Below, piece after piece: positions 17,738 through 27,533 of a DNA stretch of 64,000 bases. Source of the DNA: an uncultured Chloroflexota bacterium (GTDB lineage: Bacteria; Chloroflexota; UBA11872; VXNJ01). Position 1 is the first letter of the stretch; every line of letters begins with the position of its first letter. The stretch covers positions 45,206 through 109,205 of the forward strand of contig CAJWLF010000002.1 of the NCBI GenBank assembly GCA_913043205.1, in the 5' to 3' direction. The translations under genes and the position numbers were made by a program. The notes under the pieces are model-generated. The model made no database searches and had not been told where the DNA came from. It was given only the letters and a program-made list of their open reading frames with translations.

Positions 17738-18742
17738 ATGGTAGACGGTTGGGACATAGTCATATTAGCGATTAAAGGACTAGTAGTACTAGCCTTGCTA
17801 GCACTTGCCCCCATGATATTTGTACTCGCCGAGCGAAAGATTTTGGGCAGAATACAAGCGCGTGTGGGTCCGAATAGAGTAGGTCCCCGCGGATACTTAC
17901 AAACATTTGCTGATGCTATGAAGCTAGGCGCCAAAGAAGATTTAATACCACCGGGCGGAGACAAACTCATATTTTGGCTAGCACCCTTGTTCATGGCCGT
18001 TCCAGCAGCGACTTCCTTGTCCGTGTTACCCATAGGTCCTGAGGTGGAGATCGGGCGAACCATAGGCCTTTGGGTTACAGATCTAAACGTGGGCGTGTTG
18101 CTAATTTTAGCTATGGGTTCTTTAGCCGCATATGGACCAGTAATGTCAGGCTGGAGCTCAAACAGTAAGTATGCTCATTTCGGCGCTCTTAGATCGAGCG
18201 CCCAAGTGATAAGTTATGAAATTAGTCTTGGCCTAGCGGTGCTAGCAGTACTAATGTACGCAGGCTCATTTAGCCTAGTAGACATCGTCAATTCTCAAAA
18301 GCAAATGTGGCACATAGTTCCTCAAATCCTCGGATTCTTCATCTTTGCAGCATCTGCCGTAGCCGAGACTAATCGACCTCCGTTTGACTTGCCAGAAGCA
18401 GAGACCGAAATCGTCGCTGGTTACCATGTTGAGTATTCAGGAATGAGATGGGCGATGTTTTTCTTAGCTGAATATGCAAACATGTTTGTAGCATCAATGC
18501 TGGTAACAATTTTGTATCTTGGAGGATGGAACGGTTGGACCATTCCAGGACTCGAAGGAATTATGGGAGTCATGTGGACTCTGCTAAAAGCATTTTTCTT
18601 CATTTTTGTGTATTTCTGGTTGCGAGCTGTCCTTCCGAGACTACGCTATGACCAACTAATGGGATTTTGCTGGAAAATACTTCTTCCGGCCGGCGTTCTA
18701 AATTTATTCCTCGTAGCAATATTAAGAACCATCTGGAGTTAG
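17738..18742 (+). CDS. nuoH: NADH-quinone oxidoreductase subunit H
   Basis: Membrane subunit joining the peripheral and membrane arms, forming part of the quinone tunnel. The 334 residues have about eight membrane helices. Diagnostic motifs are LAERKILGRIQARVGPNRVGPRG, SGWSSNSKYAHFGALRSSAQVISYEISLG and AETNRPPFDLPEAETEIVAGYHVEYSGMRWA, which include the conserved acidic residues facing the quinone channel. The start ATG lies 5 bases after the nuoG stop, and nuoI follows at 6 bases. Confidence 0.97.
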   Translation: MVDGWDIVILAIKGLVVLALLALAPMIFVLAERKILGRIQARVGPNRVGPRGYLQTFADAMKLGAKEDLIPPGGDKLIFWLAPLFMAVPAATSLSVLPIGPEVEIGRTIGLWVTDLNVGVLLILAMGSLAAYGPVMSGWSSNSKYAHFGALRSSAQVISYEISLGLAVLAVLMYAGSFSLVDIVNSQKQMWHIVPQILGFFIFAASAVAETNRPPFDLPEAETEIVAGYHVEYSGMRWAMFFLAEYANMFVASMLVTILYLGGWNGWTIPGLEGIMGVMWTLLKAFFFIFVYFWLRAVLPRLRYDQLMGFCWKILLPAGVLNLFLVAILRTIWS

Positions 18743-18748
18743 CTAGAT

Positions 18749-19201
18749 ATGCCTTTTGGAACAGGAATCATTAAGGGAATGGCTAAAGTATTAGGGATTG
18801 GATCTAGGGAGCCTGTCACTTACCACTACCCGGAAAACCCTAGACCAGTAGCAGAACGATTCCGTGGCATGGTAGGTATGCGGAGGGATGAAGTTACAGA
18901 TCTTTTATCCTGTGTAGGGTGCGGACTATGTGAGACTGCATGCCCAAACGAAGTTATACACATCGACACCTCCCAAGCAGAGGATGGAACACGCTGGGTA
19001 GAACGTTATGAGTTCGATCTTGGCAGATGCATTTATTGCTATCTGTGCATAGAAGCTTGTCCCGTTGATGCTCTCCAAGTCACGCATGCGTACCACACAC
19101 TAACCCCAGACCGATCAGAATTAGTCATCTCATCCGAGGAAATGATGGAGATGTGGGAAAGCCAGGATCGATTCTTGTTCGAGCGTTATTGGAATGAGTG
19201 A
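18749..19201 (+). CDS. nuoI: NADH-quinone oxidoreductase subunit I
   Basis: The 8Fe ferredoxin-like subunit that carries clusters N6a and N6b between NuoG and NuoB. The two motifs are CVGCGLCETACP and CIYCYLCIEACPVDAL, each followed by the usual distal Pro. The 150 residues are of normal length, with an amphipathic N-terminal segment (GTGIIKGMAKVLG) and a C-terminus ending in an ERYWNE tail. It overlaps nuoJ by 8 bases, indicating translational coupling. Confidence 0.95.
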   Translation: MPFGTGIIKGMAKVLGIGSREPVTYHYPENPRPVAERFRGMVGMRRDEVTDLLSCVGCGLCETACPNEVIHIDTSQAEDGTRWVERYEFDLGRCIYCYLCIEACPVDALQVTHAYHTLTPDRSELVISSEEMMEMWESQDRFLFERYWNE

Positions 19202-19829
19202 TCTAGCGTGTACCTGGCTAGGGTTGATGGCCACAATCTTCGGACTTGGAACAGTCTTACTACGAAGCCCTGTTCATTCGGCACTATCATTGGTAATGGT
19301 GGTATTTCATGTAGCCGGGTTGTTCGTGTTGATGGGAGCTGGATTTCTGGCAGCGTTGCAAGTGATTGTGTATGCGGGAGCCATAATAGTGCTGTTTTTA
19401 TTCACTATGATGCTTCTCAATCTTGAACAGCACGATAATGAACCTCATATGCACAGATACCAAAAATGGCTGGGGTTTCCACTGGGTGGAGCGTTATTGA
19501 TCGAAGCAACTTGGATAGCATTGGCCCAGGCAAATCCTTCAGAAACACTTTTAGGCAAATATTCTCCAGAACGATTGAGCGAGTTAGGTGGAACCGCATT
19601 TGGCATAGCCGACGCAATGTTCACCAGCTATCTCTTACCTTTCGAAGTAGCAGGCGTATTGCTTCTAGCAGCTTCAGTTGCTGCCTTATCATTGGCACGC
19701 AAACCAGATGAAGACATCATGAAAGCGATGCCAGACATGGTGTCAGACGCCGCTGGATCTATGACCCAACCATCTGTTCAAGAGTCGAAACTCAATCAGT
19801 CACCTACAGAGCGCGGAGATAATCACTAA
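19194..19829 (+). CDS. nuoJ: NADH-quinone oxidoreductase subunit J
   Basis: Membrane subunit of complex I with five helices, containing the pi-bulge helix that takes part in coupling. The family motif AALQVIVYAGAIIVLFLFTMMLLN is present. The protein has 211 residues; the last part (after about residue 175) is hydrophilic and poorly conserved (Ser/Asn/Gln-rich). The start overlaps nuoI, and the stop TAA overlaps the nuoK ATG (TAATG). Confidence 0.95.
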   Translation: MSDLACTWLGLMATIFGLGTVLLRSPVHSALSLVMVVFHVAGLFVLMGAGFLAALQVIVYAGAIIVLFLFTMMLLNLEQHDNEPHMHRYQKWLGFPLGGALLIEATWIALAQANPSETLLGKYSPERLSELGGTAFGIADAMFTSYLLPFEVAGVLLLAASVAALSLARKPDEDIMKAMPDMVSDAAGSMTQPSVQESKLNQSPTERGDNH

Positions 19830-20134
19830 TGGCTGACTACTTGAATTCGTACTTGTTCATCGGGGCCATTTTGTTCACATTGGGGGCATTCGGTGTGCTT
19901 GTTCGGCGAAACATCATAGTGGTGTTACTTTCAGTAGAACTGATGCTCCAGGGAGTAAATCTATCTCTCGGAGCCTTTTCCACCTTCTACCACGATATGG
20001 GTGGATACATGCTTGTCTTGCTTTCACTTGCAATTGCTGCTGCAGAAGCCGTTGTCGGACTAGCTATTCTTGTAGCACTTAGCCGGCATGTGGATGAATT
20101 TTATGTAGATCGTCTGAAGAGCCTGCGATGGTAG
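19829..20134 (+). CDS. nuoK: NADH-quinone oxidoreductase subunit K
   Basis: Three-helix membrane subunit related to MrpC. The 101 residues retain both functionally important buried glutamates: one in SVELMLQGVNL (helix 2) and one in AAAEAVVGLAILVAL (helix 3). It is translationally coupled to nuoJ by a TAATG overlap and followed 34 bases later by nuoL. Confidence 0.96.
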   Translation: MADYLNSYLFIGAILFTLGAFGVLVRRNIIVVLLSVELMLQGVNLSLGAFSTFYHDMGGYMLVLLSLAIAAAEAVVGLAILVALSRHVDEFYVDRLKSLRW

Positions 20135-20168
20135 AACAACTTAGTGTCGCCCAGCTTGAGGTATCAAA

Positions 20169-22073
20169 ATGAGTGAAGCCCCATGGCTCATACCACTTAG
20201 CCCACTAATAGCCTTTGCAATAAACGGCTCTCTAGGGCCACGTTATTTAAAACGTGCTACAGGCATCGTAGGTTCGTTAGGGATATTAGCCTCTTTCCTT
20301 CTCACTATAGGGCTCTGGTTAGACTTGCCCAAAGAGGATTCCCAGCGGGAATACATCCTGTACAGGTGGCTGGAATCAGGCTCCCTAAGGATAGATATAG
20401 GATTCACCCTGGACGAATTAACCGTAGTTATGCTTTTGGTAGTAACTGGTGTCAGCTTCTTAATTCATGTGTACTCTAACGCCTACATGGACCACGACAA
20501 CTCATTCGCTCGTTTCTTTACATGGTTACCGCTATTTGTGTTCTCGATGATCATGTTGGTAATGGCCAACAACTTCTTGTCTCTTTTTGTGTTCTGGGAA
20601 ATGGTAGGCGTATGTTCCTACTTTTTAATTGGTTTTTGGCACAATAGGGACAGCGCGAATAACGCAGCCATGAAAGCCTTCATCACCAATAGAGTAGGTG
20701 ATTTTGGGTTTGCAGCAGGGATTTTTCTAATATTTTGGAATTTTGGCACTGTCAATTACAGTGAAGTCCATGGGGCAATAGGTACGATTACCAACGGTGC
20801 TGCAACAACCATCGCATTACTCTTATTCATTGGTGCCATGGGTAAGTCCGCCCAATTCCCTTTGCATATTTGGCTTCCTGACGCCATGGAAGGCCCAACT
20901 CCTGTTAGCGCTCTCATTCATGCAGCTACGATGGTGACGGCCGGAATTTTCATGGTAGGCAGAAACATACCTATATTTGAAGCAGGAGGTGTTTCCCTAA
21001 TCGTCATTGGAGGGATCGGGGCATTTACTGCTCTGTTTGCAGCGACGATAGCAGTAACACAGACCGATATTAAACGCGTCCTCGCATACTCTACCGTCAG
21101 CCAACTTGGATTGATGTTTCTAGCATTAGGATCGGGAGCCTACGTAGCTGCTCTTTTTCATCTAGCAACGCACGCTTTCTTCAAAGCGCTGCTCTTTCTG
21201 GGTTCTGGCAGTGTCATCCATTCGATGCAAAACGAACAGAATATGCATGAATATGGTGGTCTTAAATCAAAGCTTCCTTGGACTTATGCGACTTACGTCA
21301 TTGGTGGGCTAGCTCTGTCAGCCATCTTCCCTTTAGCTGGCTTCTGGAGCAAAGATGAAATTCTTGCGGGAGCATTCTTTAGAGGAGCTTCATCAAACGG
21401 TGATGTCTTATTCTTGCTTTTTTGGATAATGGGATTAACAGCATCTCTCCTTACAGCGTTCTATACCTTCCGAATGATCCATTTAACTTTCCACGGAATG
21501 CCAAGAAACAGGGCTTTGTATGACCATGCGCATGAGTCGCCATGGTTGATGATACTCCCTCTAGTTTTGCTAGCAGTGCTATCAATAGCAGCAGGCATAG
21601 GCCTAGGATTCCCTCCAGAACACGGCATAATTCATGACTACTTGCATCATGTTATTCATTCAAAGCATTTCGAACTTACAGGGGACTCTACAATCATCGT
21701 GTCTTTAGCAATAATATCTACTGCCATAGCATTGATCGGTGTGATGGCTGCCTCTTCCATATATCAAAGAGGTCGACCTAGACCAGAAGCCATGGGCAAG
21801 CTATTTCCGGCCCTATATACACTCAGTTACAAAAAGTACTATGTAGATGAATTAGTAGAAATACTTGTCATTAAGAGTAGCAAAGCAGCCGGCTTCGTCC
21901 TGTGGGCTATAGATGCCAAACTTGTAGATGGAATGGTAAATCTCTTGGGCTGGCTAATTAAAGCCTTCAGTTCCATCGGCCGACGCGTACAAACAGGGCA
22001 AGTACAAAATTATGTACTTATTATGGCTACCGGATTAGTTGTATCCCTTGGCATTATCATGGTTATGCAATGA
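20169..22073 (+). CDS. nuoL: NADH-quinone oxidoreductase subunit L
   Basis: Largest antiporter-like, proton-pumping subunit, at the far end of the membrane arm. The 634 residues show the antiporter core: VFWEMVGVCSYFLIGFW with the essential Glu, and KSAQFPLHIWLPDAMEGPTPVSALIHAATMVTAG with the Lys and the discontinuous helix. The C-terminus carries the long lateral helix region (YYVDELVEILVIKSSKAAGF...) and a last membrane helix. It is preceded by a GAGGT ribosome binding site. Confidence 0.96.
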   Translation: MSEAPWLIPLSPLIAFAINGSLGPRYLKRATGIVGSLGILASFLLTIGLWLDLPKEDSQREYILYRWLESGSLRIDIGFTLDELTVVMLLVVTGVSFLIHVYSNAYMDHDNSFARFFTWLPLFVFSMIMLVMANNFLSLFVFWEMVGVCSYFLIGFWHNRDSANNAAMKAFITNRVGDFGFAAGIFLIFWNFGTVNYSEVHGAIGTITNGAATTIALLLFIGAMGKSAQFPLHIWLPDAMEGPTPVSALIHAATMVTAGIFMVGRNIPIFEAGGVSLIVIGGIGAFTALFAATIAVTQTDIKRVLAYSTVSQLGLMFLALGSGAYVAALFHLATHAFFKALLFLGSGSVIHSMQNEQNMHEYGGLKSKLPWTYATYVIGGLALSAIFPLAGFWSKDEILAGAFFRGASSNGDVLFLLFWIMGLTASLLTAFYTFRMIHLTFHGMPRNRALYDHAHESPWLMILPLVLLAVLSIAAGIGLGFPPEHGIIHDYLHHVIHSKHFELTGDSTIIVSLAIISTAIALIGVMAASSIYQRGRPRPEAMGKLFPALYTLSYKKYYVDELVEILVIKSSKAAGFVLWAIDAKLVDGMVNLLGWLIKAFSSIGRRVQTGQVQNYVLIMATGLVVSLGIIMVMQ

Positions 22074-22103
22074 TGATAATCATTCTCCAAAGGATATTAA
22101 AAA

Positions 22104-23567
22104 TTGGCTCCTGACCCGCAAGCACCATTACTATCCATAGCACTTTGGGCGCCGATAGTTGGGGCAATCTTGACTTTACTTAGTAAAGGACGCAATTCCT
22201 CTAGCGGTATCGCATTTTTTTCTTCCCTCATCACACTCGGTGCAACACTTGCGATAGTCTTCCAGTTTGACCCTGGTTATGCTGGGTACCAAATGCTGGA
22301 ATCAATAGATTGGATACCAGCTCTGGGAATCAAATACCAGCTCGGCGTCGATGGAATCAGCATATTGATGATCCTTTTGACGGCCATCATAACCCCAATC
22401 GTTATAGGGACCTCTTGGTTGAGTATTTCTAAGCAGACACGAGAATTTATGGCTGCAGTCCTAGTACTGACTACCGGGATGTATGGGGTTTTCATCGCGC
22501 TCGACCTGATCTTGTTTTACGTATTTTGGGAATTGGTGCTTATACCCATGTACCTAATTATCGGAATTTGGGGAGGACCAAACAAGATTTATGCCACGGT
22601 GAAGTTCTTCTTGTTTACATTTGTCGGCAGTGTTCTAATGCTGGTTGCAATAATAGCTATCGCGCTTGAAACAAACACTTTTGATGTTGTCAAACTGCCC
22701 GATCATATTATCAATACAGAATTGCAATCCCTCATTTTCCTAGCATTTTTCCTGGCCTTTGCCATCAAAGTACCTATGTTCCCATTTCACACATGGTTGC
22801 CAGACGCCCACGTCGAAGCCCCCACGGGAGGTAGTGTCATCTTGGCAGGAGTACTCCTAAAAATGGGAGGATACGGATTTTTGAGGTATGTTCTGCCCCT
22901 AACACCGGATGCTGTAGATGATTGGCGCATGGTCATAGTGATTCTTTCCGTGACAGCTATCATTTATGGGGCTCTGATAGCAATGATGCAACGAGATGTT
23001 AAAAAGCTGATCGCTTATTCAAGTGTGAGCCACATGGGATTTGTCACTTTAGGAATCTTTACTCAAGAACAAATAGGTATAGACGGGGCTATAGTTCAAA
23101 TGTTCAGCCACGGACTAATCACCGGGGCGCTCTTCCTTTGTGTAGGAATACTGTATGACCGCACACACACCCGTATGTTTGCAGACTTGGGGGGATTTGC
23201 TACACGAATTCCGGTCTACGCAGTATTTTTCGGGTTTTTTACACTCGGTTCTCTAGGATTGCCTATGATGAGCGGTTTTGTCGGTGAATTTATGGTTCTA
23301 TTAGCTGCTTTCGGTTGGTCCTATTTAGCAGGCTTAATTGCATTACTTGGAGTAATTCTAGCGGCGGCTTACATGCTATGGATGTATAAACGAGTAATGC
23401 TTGGTAATATTGGAAACGTGTCCTTCGAACAAGTTGGCGACATGAATCGTGTCGAAGTGATGGCATTAATCCCATTAGCTTTCTTGGTTGTATGGATGGG
23501 CGTATCTCCCGACACTTTTGTGCATCTCATACAAACAAGTACCAGCCTAATAGCTGGATATAAATAG
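22104..23567 (+). CDS. nuoM: NADH-quinone oxidoreductase subunit M
   Basis: Second antiporter-like proton channel subunit. The 487 residues have the essential Glu in FYVFWELVLIPMYLIIGIWGG and the Lys in FAIKVPMFPFHTWLPDAHVEAPTGGSVILAGVLLKMGGYG. The start is TTG at 22104, preceded by AAAGGA, and aligns with the family N-terminus (APDPQAPLLSIALWAPIVGAIL). nuoN follows after 20 bases. Confidence 0.96.
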   Translation: MAPDPQAPLLSIALWAPIVGAILTLLSKGRNSSSGIAFFSSLITLGATLAIVFQFDPGYAGYQMLESIDWIPALGIKYQLGVDGISILMILLTAIITPIVIGTSWLSISKQTREFMAAVLVLTTGMYGVFIALDLILFYVFWELVLIPMYLIIGIWGGPNKIYATVKFFLFTFVGSVLMLVAIIAIALETNTFDVVKLPDHIINTELQSLIFLAFFLAFAIKVPMFPFHTWLPDAHVEAPTGGSVILAGVLLKMGGYGFLRYVLPLTPDAVDDWRMVIVILSVTAIIYGALIAMMQRDVKKLIAYSSVSHMGFVTLGIFTQEQIGIDGAIVQMFSHGLITGALFLCVGILYDRTHTRMFADLGGFATRIPVYAVFFGFFTLGSLGLPMMSGFVGEFMVLLAAFGWSYLAGLIALLGVILAAAYMLWMYKRVMLGNIGNVSFEQVGDMNRVEVMALIPLAFLVVWMGVSPDTFVHLIQTSTSLIAGYK

Positions 23568-23587
23568 GCAGCACTGGAGCATATTAA

Positions 23588-25063
23588 ATGCCATTCCCTA
23601 TGAACGACCTAATACTCTTACTTCCAGAGATCATAGTGGCCAGCATTGCTTCAATAATCCCAGTGATTTGGGCGTTTAGCTCTCGGGACAATCGATGGCT
23701 AATATTGCTAATTGCACTTGCCGGAAACATAACAGCTGCTGCCATCGCACTATCGTCGATAGGGATAGAATCCACTGAAATTATGGGCGGTCAGTTTACC
23801 GTAGATAGATTCACCACATATCTTCGGCTAGCAATATTGTTCGTAGCCTCGGCTAGCCTTATCATGATGGTAGACCAGTTCGAAAAAGTTCCTTTTGGTG
23901 CTATGGCTAGCATTCTAATGTTTTCAACAAGTGGGATGTTATTGCTGGTTGGAGCCACAGACTTGATTCTTGTATTCGTGGCAATCGAGTTAATGTCCAT
24001 ACCAATCTATGCATTGACGGGCATGACGAGATATAGAGCTGGATCAGTGGAAGCAGCGATCAAGTATTTCACAATGGGAGCTTTCGGTACTGCAATTCTT
24101 GCCTACGGAATTGCATGGACTTATGGAGTTACTGGATCGACTTCGCTAAAGAACATTTCTACCGTAATAGCCCAGTCAGAAATGAATTCAGCATTTTTGT
24201 TTGCAATGGGGCTCCTATTGGCCGGTATAGCTTTTAAGATCGCAATCGTTCCTTTTCATGCGTGGACCCCCGACGCTTATGATGGTGCTCCAACTCCAGT
24301 GACGGCATTTATGTCAGTTGCGCCAAAAATCGCAGCGTTTGCTATCCTCATCAGACTGATCGGTGTAGCTTATAGCCCCTTAACTGACACTGTACAAGTT
24401 TTGTTGGTGACACTCGCTACCATAACGATGATTGTAGGAAACCTACTCGCTGTGTCACAACAAAACGTAAAGCGATTACTAGCCTATTCTAGTATTGCTC
24501 ACAGCGGATATATGCTAGCTGGTATCTCAGCCACTACACTTGTAGCCGGCAACATGGTGTACATCGGATTTCATACACTGCTGTACTATGCAGTCGCCTA
24601 TGCCTTAATGAACCTGGGAGCATTCGGCATAATATTCTGGGTGGAGCAGAACAAAAACACGGTTGACCTAAACGGATTCAAAGGCTTAGCCCGCTCAGCT
24701 CCAGTGTCTGCATTGGTAATGACGCTAGTACTGATTTCTTTGACAGGAATACCTCCGACTGCCGGATTTTTCGGTAAGTTGTTTATCATTCAGACATTAG
24801 TTAGTAGTCAACTAGGTTGGCTAGCCATAATCCTTGTACTAATGTCCGTCGTATCCGCCTATTATTATTTGCGAATCGTTGTAAACATGTTCATGCATGA
24901 GCCAGATAATGTTGCTACAGAGGCCAAAAGTGGTACAGCTTCTATGCCTGACTCAATCGGATTTGTAGTACTGGTATCTGGAATAGGCACCTTAGCCTTA
25001 GGTATTTTTGCTAATTGGTTATATCAGTTTGCAGTTGATAGTATCGCGCTAGCGGCACTGTAG
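23588..25063 (+). CDS. nuoN: NADH-quinone oxidoreductase subunit N
   Basis: Third antiporter-like proton channel subunit and last gene of the nuo operon. The 491 residues contain FVAIELMSIPIYALTGM (essential Glu) and IAFKIAIVPFHAWTPDAYDGAPTPVTAFMSVAPK (channel Lys residues). The start is ATG at 23588; a second ATG three codons later is also possible. The 100 bases after the stop contain short inverted repeats (CTGCTA/TAGCAG and the palindrome TAGGGCCCTA) but no clear intrinsic terminator. Confidence 0.96.
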   Translation: MPFPMNDLILLLPEIIVASIASIIPVIWAFSSRDNRWLILLIALAGNITAAAIALSSIGIESTEIMGGQFTVDRFTTYLRLAILFVASASLIMMVDQFEKVPFGAMASILMFSTSGMLLLVGATDLILVFVAIELMSIPIYALTGMTRYRAGSVEAAIKYFTMGAFGTAILAYGIAWTYGVTGSTSLKNISTVIAQSEMNSAFLFAMGLLLAGIAFKIAIVPFHAWTPDAYDGAPTPVTAFMSVAPKIAAFAILIRLIGVAYSPLTDTVQVLLVTLATITMIVGNLLAVSQQNVKRLLAYSSIAHSGYMLAGISATTLVAGNMVYIGFHTLLYYAVAYALMNLGAFGIIFWVEQNKNTVDLNGFKGLARSAPVSALVMTLVLISLTGIPPTAGFFGKLFIIQTLVSSQLGWLAIILVLMSVVSAYYYLRIVVNMFMHEPDNVATEAKSGTASMPDSIGFVVLVSGIGTLALGIFANWLYQFAVDSIALAAL

Positions 25064-25164
25064 TGGAAAAATAACCCTGCTAAACAGCATTAGCCATCTA
25101 GCAGAACACATCATAAAGTAGGGCCCTAGATCCATGCCAATACCACCATCAGGTAGATCCTGAA

Positions 25165-26088
25165 ATGAAATATCAAACCGTCCCGGGCGTTCCAAAACCC
25201 GTTTCAAAATTCACATTGGGATCAATGATTTTTCCTCACTTATCACAATTACAAGTTGATTCAATTTTAGATTCATGGATTGCTGGTGGGGGCAATATGA
25301 TAGACACGGCGCGTATCTATGGTTCTGGTCGCTCAGAAGAGCTTTTAGGAAATTGGCTTTCTAAAAACAACAACCGTCAAAAGATAATGCTTTTAACTAA
25401 AGGATGTCATCATGACAATTCCGGTCCGCGAGTTACCCATCAAGATCTCAAGTTAGACTTAGAACAAAGCCTTGAGTCACTACAGACAGACCACATAGAA
25501 CTCTATTTGCTGCATAGAGACGACCCCAACGTACCAGTCACAGAAATTGTAGATTGGTTGGATGAACACAGAAAAGAAGGGTTGATTGGTGCATTTGGAG
25601 GATCCAATTGGTCAGTTCATAGAGCTCAAGAGGCCTATGACTATTCTGCCCGTTCTGGAGCAGGAATATTTGCCGCAACAAGCAATTATTTTGGACTGGC
25701 AACTACAAACGAAGAGATGTGGCCGGGCGTAGAACTAATTGATAAAGACGATAAGGAATGGTACTCAAAAACTGGGACTGTAAATTTTGCTTGGTCGTCT
25801 TTAGGTAGAGGCTATTTTGCCGGCAAAGGTGAAGGGGAAAACGCGGACGAGGATGTTGCACGCGTATATGTCAACAAAGAAAACTACAATCGACGGTCTA
25901 GAGCCATTGAATTAGGTAAACAAAAGGGGCTTACATCTGTGCAAATTGCCGGAGCGTATGCCATATGTCAGCCTTTCGCTTCCATCGCACTTGTCGGATG
26001 TGCTAGCGCAGATGAGGTGCAAGATACTTTACAAGTAGCAGACATATCCCTGACTCCAGAAGAGGTGTCTTTCTTGGAAACAGGCTAA
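25165..26088 (+). CDS. Aldo/keto reductase family protein
   Basis: NAD(P)H-dependent TIM-barrel oxidoreductase of unknown substrate. The catalytic tetrad is visible: Asp and Tyr in MIDTARIYGSGRSEELLG, Lys in MLLTKG, His in LYLLHRDD. The C-terminal cofactor-binding part includes VGCASADEVQDTL. At 307 residues it is of normal length. It is separated from nuoN by 101 bases, so it probably has its own promoter, and it overlaps the convergent flavin reductase gene by 4 bases. The nearest functional groups are general YajO/Tas-like reductases; I cannot assign a substrate. Confidence 0.88.
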   Translation: MKYQTVPGVPKPVSKFTLGSMIFPHLSQLQVDSILDSWIAGGGNMIDTARIYGSGRSEELLGNWLSKNNNRQKIMLLTKGCHHDNSGPRVTHQDLKLDLEQSLESLQTDHIELYLLHRDDPNVPVTEIVDWLDEHRKEGLIGAFGGSNWSVHRAQEAYDYSARSGAGIFAATSNYFGLATTNEEMWPGVELIDKDDKEWYSKTGTVNFAWSSLGRGYFAGKGEGENADEDVARVYVNKENYNRRSRAIELGKQKGLTSVQIAGAYAICQPFASIALVGCASADEVQDTLQVADISLTPEEVSFLETG

Positions 26089-26570
26089 ATATCAATAGCC
26101 GCATAGTCGCCATCGAAATACACCAGTGGCTTGTCTTTTGACTGGATATGTGCCGCTACGACAGATCCAATAAACAACGTATGATCGCCAACGTCAACTT
26201 CGTCCACAATACGAGATTCGATGTGACCGATACATCCTTGGATCAATGGGCATCCAGTGACACCAGAAATATATTCGGTCTCAAAAAAACAGTGGAATTT
26301 ATCGTCTTTAGGGTCAGCAAAACGACTGGATATATCTCTTTGTTTTTCAGACAGGAGATTGACCGAATAAACGCCAGATTCCTGTATCAGAGGATAACAA
26401 TGCGAAGATTTTGATATCGATACTAATACTCGCAAGGGATCCAATGATAGCGACACAAAGGAATTGACCGTGAGTCCACGACGTACGCCATTATTGATCG
26501 TAGCTACTATCGTAACCCCCGTAGGAAACACCCGCATAACTGCTCGTAGATCATCGGCCGACACGTTCAT
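26085..26570 (-). CDS. Flavin reductase-like FMN-binding protein
   Basis: A 161-residue split-barrel flavoprotein of the flavin reductase family (PF01613), which usually supplies reduced FMN/FAD to a partner monooxygenase. Diagnostic segments are FPTGVTIVAT at the N-terminus, GLTVNSFVSLSLDPLRVLVSISKSSHCYPLI, FAVNLLSEKQ as YSVNLLSEKQ, and the DHTLFIGSV motif with its conserved His. No monooxygenase partner is adjacent. It is the last gene of a minus-strand run headed by fabF, 26 bases after the esterase gene. Confidence 0.88.
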   Translation of the reverse strand: MNVSADDLRAVMRVFPTGVTIVATINNGVRRGLTVNSFVSLSLDPLRVLVSISKSSHCYPLIQESGVYSVNLLSEKQRDISSRFADPKDDKFHCFFETEYISGVTGCPLIQGCIGHIESRIVDEVDVGDHTLFIGSVVAAHIQSKDKPLVYFDGDYAAIDI

Positions 26571-26596
26571 CTAAATATTGAAACCTGACTCAAGCA

Positions 26597-27511
26597 TTAC
26601 GCTGACATGCCGAACATTTCCTTTATCCAACGAACTTTCTGAACCGTGTGAAGATAAGCCGTACCAGCTTCATGCGCTGCATTTTCATACTGGCGAATAT
26701 CTAAGGAACCCGAAATCTTATCCGCCATAGACAATATAGGCGGGGTTGGACATATGTCGTCCTTCATTCCGACTGCCATTAACACTGGACACTGGATATC
26801 TTTCGCGAAATTATCGACATCAAAATATCTTAGCGTTTCCCATATCGCTTGTTCTCTTTCAGGATATTTACGGATGAAGTCCGGTATCTCGTTATAGGGA
26901 TAAGAGGAGGAAAGACGAACCGACTCTTGTATATTCGTCAAGAATGGTACATCAGCTGCTGCCCCTAGAATGCGACCTGACATCAATGCTGACGTTACCA
27001 ATGTAAGAGCACCACCCTGACTACTACCTGAAACCACTATTTTGCCTGTATCGACTTCTTCCCGCTCTAGTAGAAACTTAACACCGTTTACAGCGTCACA
27101 AAATGCGCCCCTGTAAATATAGCTTTCTCGATCCCATACGTTGTAACACAAATATCCAGGAAAACCAGGGGTTATGGAATCCCCGAAAGAATGCCCTCTA
27201 ATTGACAACCATAAGCATGCTATCCCTTGCTCTGCCCATGTGCGAACCCCCATGTTTGGATGATTACTATACGCAGGCAATAGCATCAAGGCAGGGAAAA
27301 CCCCGGTTTCCCGAGGCACGGCATACCAGCCTCCAACTATAATTCGTCCAAGGCTGTTCAAAGCAACCTTATAGACCACCGCTTCGTCATTACTTCTTAA
27401 TGGATCTTCGATTAGAGATGCGTCGAGACCAAAACGACTGCTTTCATCAATCGTCCTATTCCAAAACTCCGCAAAATCATGAGGTCGTTCCGAAGAATTA
27501 TCTGGATCCAT
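26597..27511 (-). CDS. Acetyl xylan esterase-like alpha/beta hydrolase
   Basis: A 304-residue hydrolase of the AXE1 (CE7-like) family, which removes acetyl groups from sugars or cephalosporin-like esters. The nucleophile elbow GSSQGG is at about residue 170, the acid is in GMKDDICPT, and the His in ENAAHEAG. The N-terminus lacks a signal peptide, so it is probably cytoplasmic; the RGHSFGDS segment is the family oxyanion region. It lies 22 bases after acpP, on the same strand, but a role in lipid synthesis is not implied. Substrate unknown. Confidence 0.82.
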   Translation of the reverse strand: MDPDNSSERPHDFAEFWNRTIDESSRFGLDASLIEDPLRSNDEAVVYKVALNSLGRIIVGGWYAVPRETGVFPALMLLPAYSNHPNMGVRTWAEQGIACLWLSIRGHSFGDSITPGFPGYLCYNVWDRESYIYRGAFCDAVNGVKFLLEREEVDTGKIVVSGSSQGGALTLVTSALMSGRILGAAADVPFLTNIQESVRLSSSYPYNEIPDFIRKYPEREQAIWETLRYFDVDNFAKDIQCPVLMAVGMKDDICPTPPILSMADKISGSLDIRQYENAAHEAGTAYLHTVQKVRWIKEMFGMSA

Positions 27512-27533
27512 TTCAGTGGTCTACTTCACTCAT

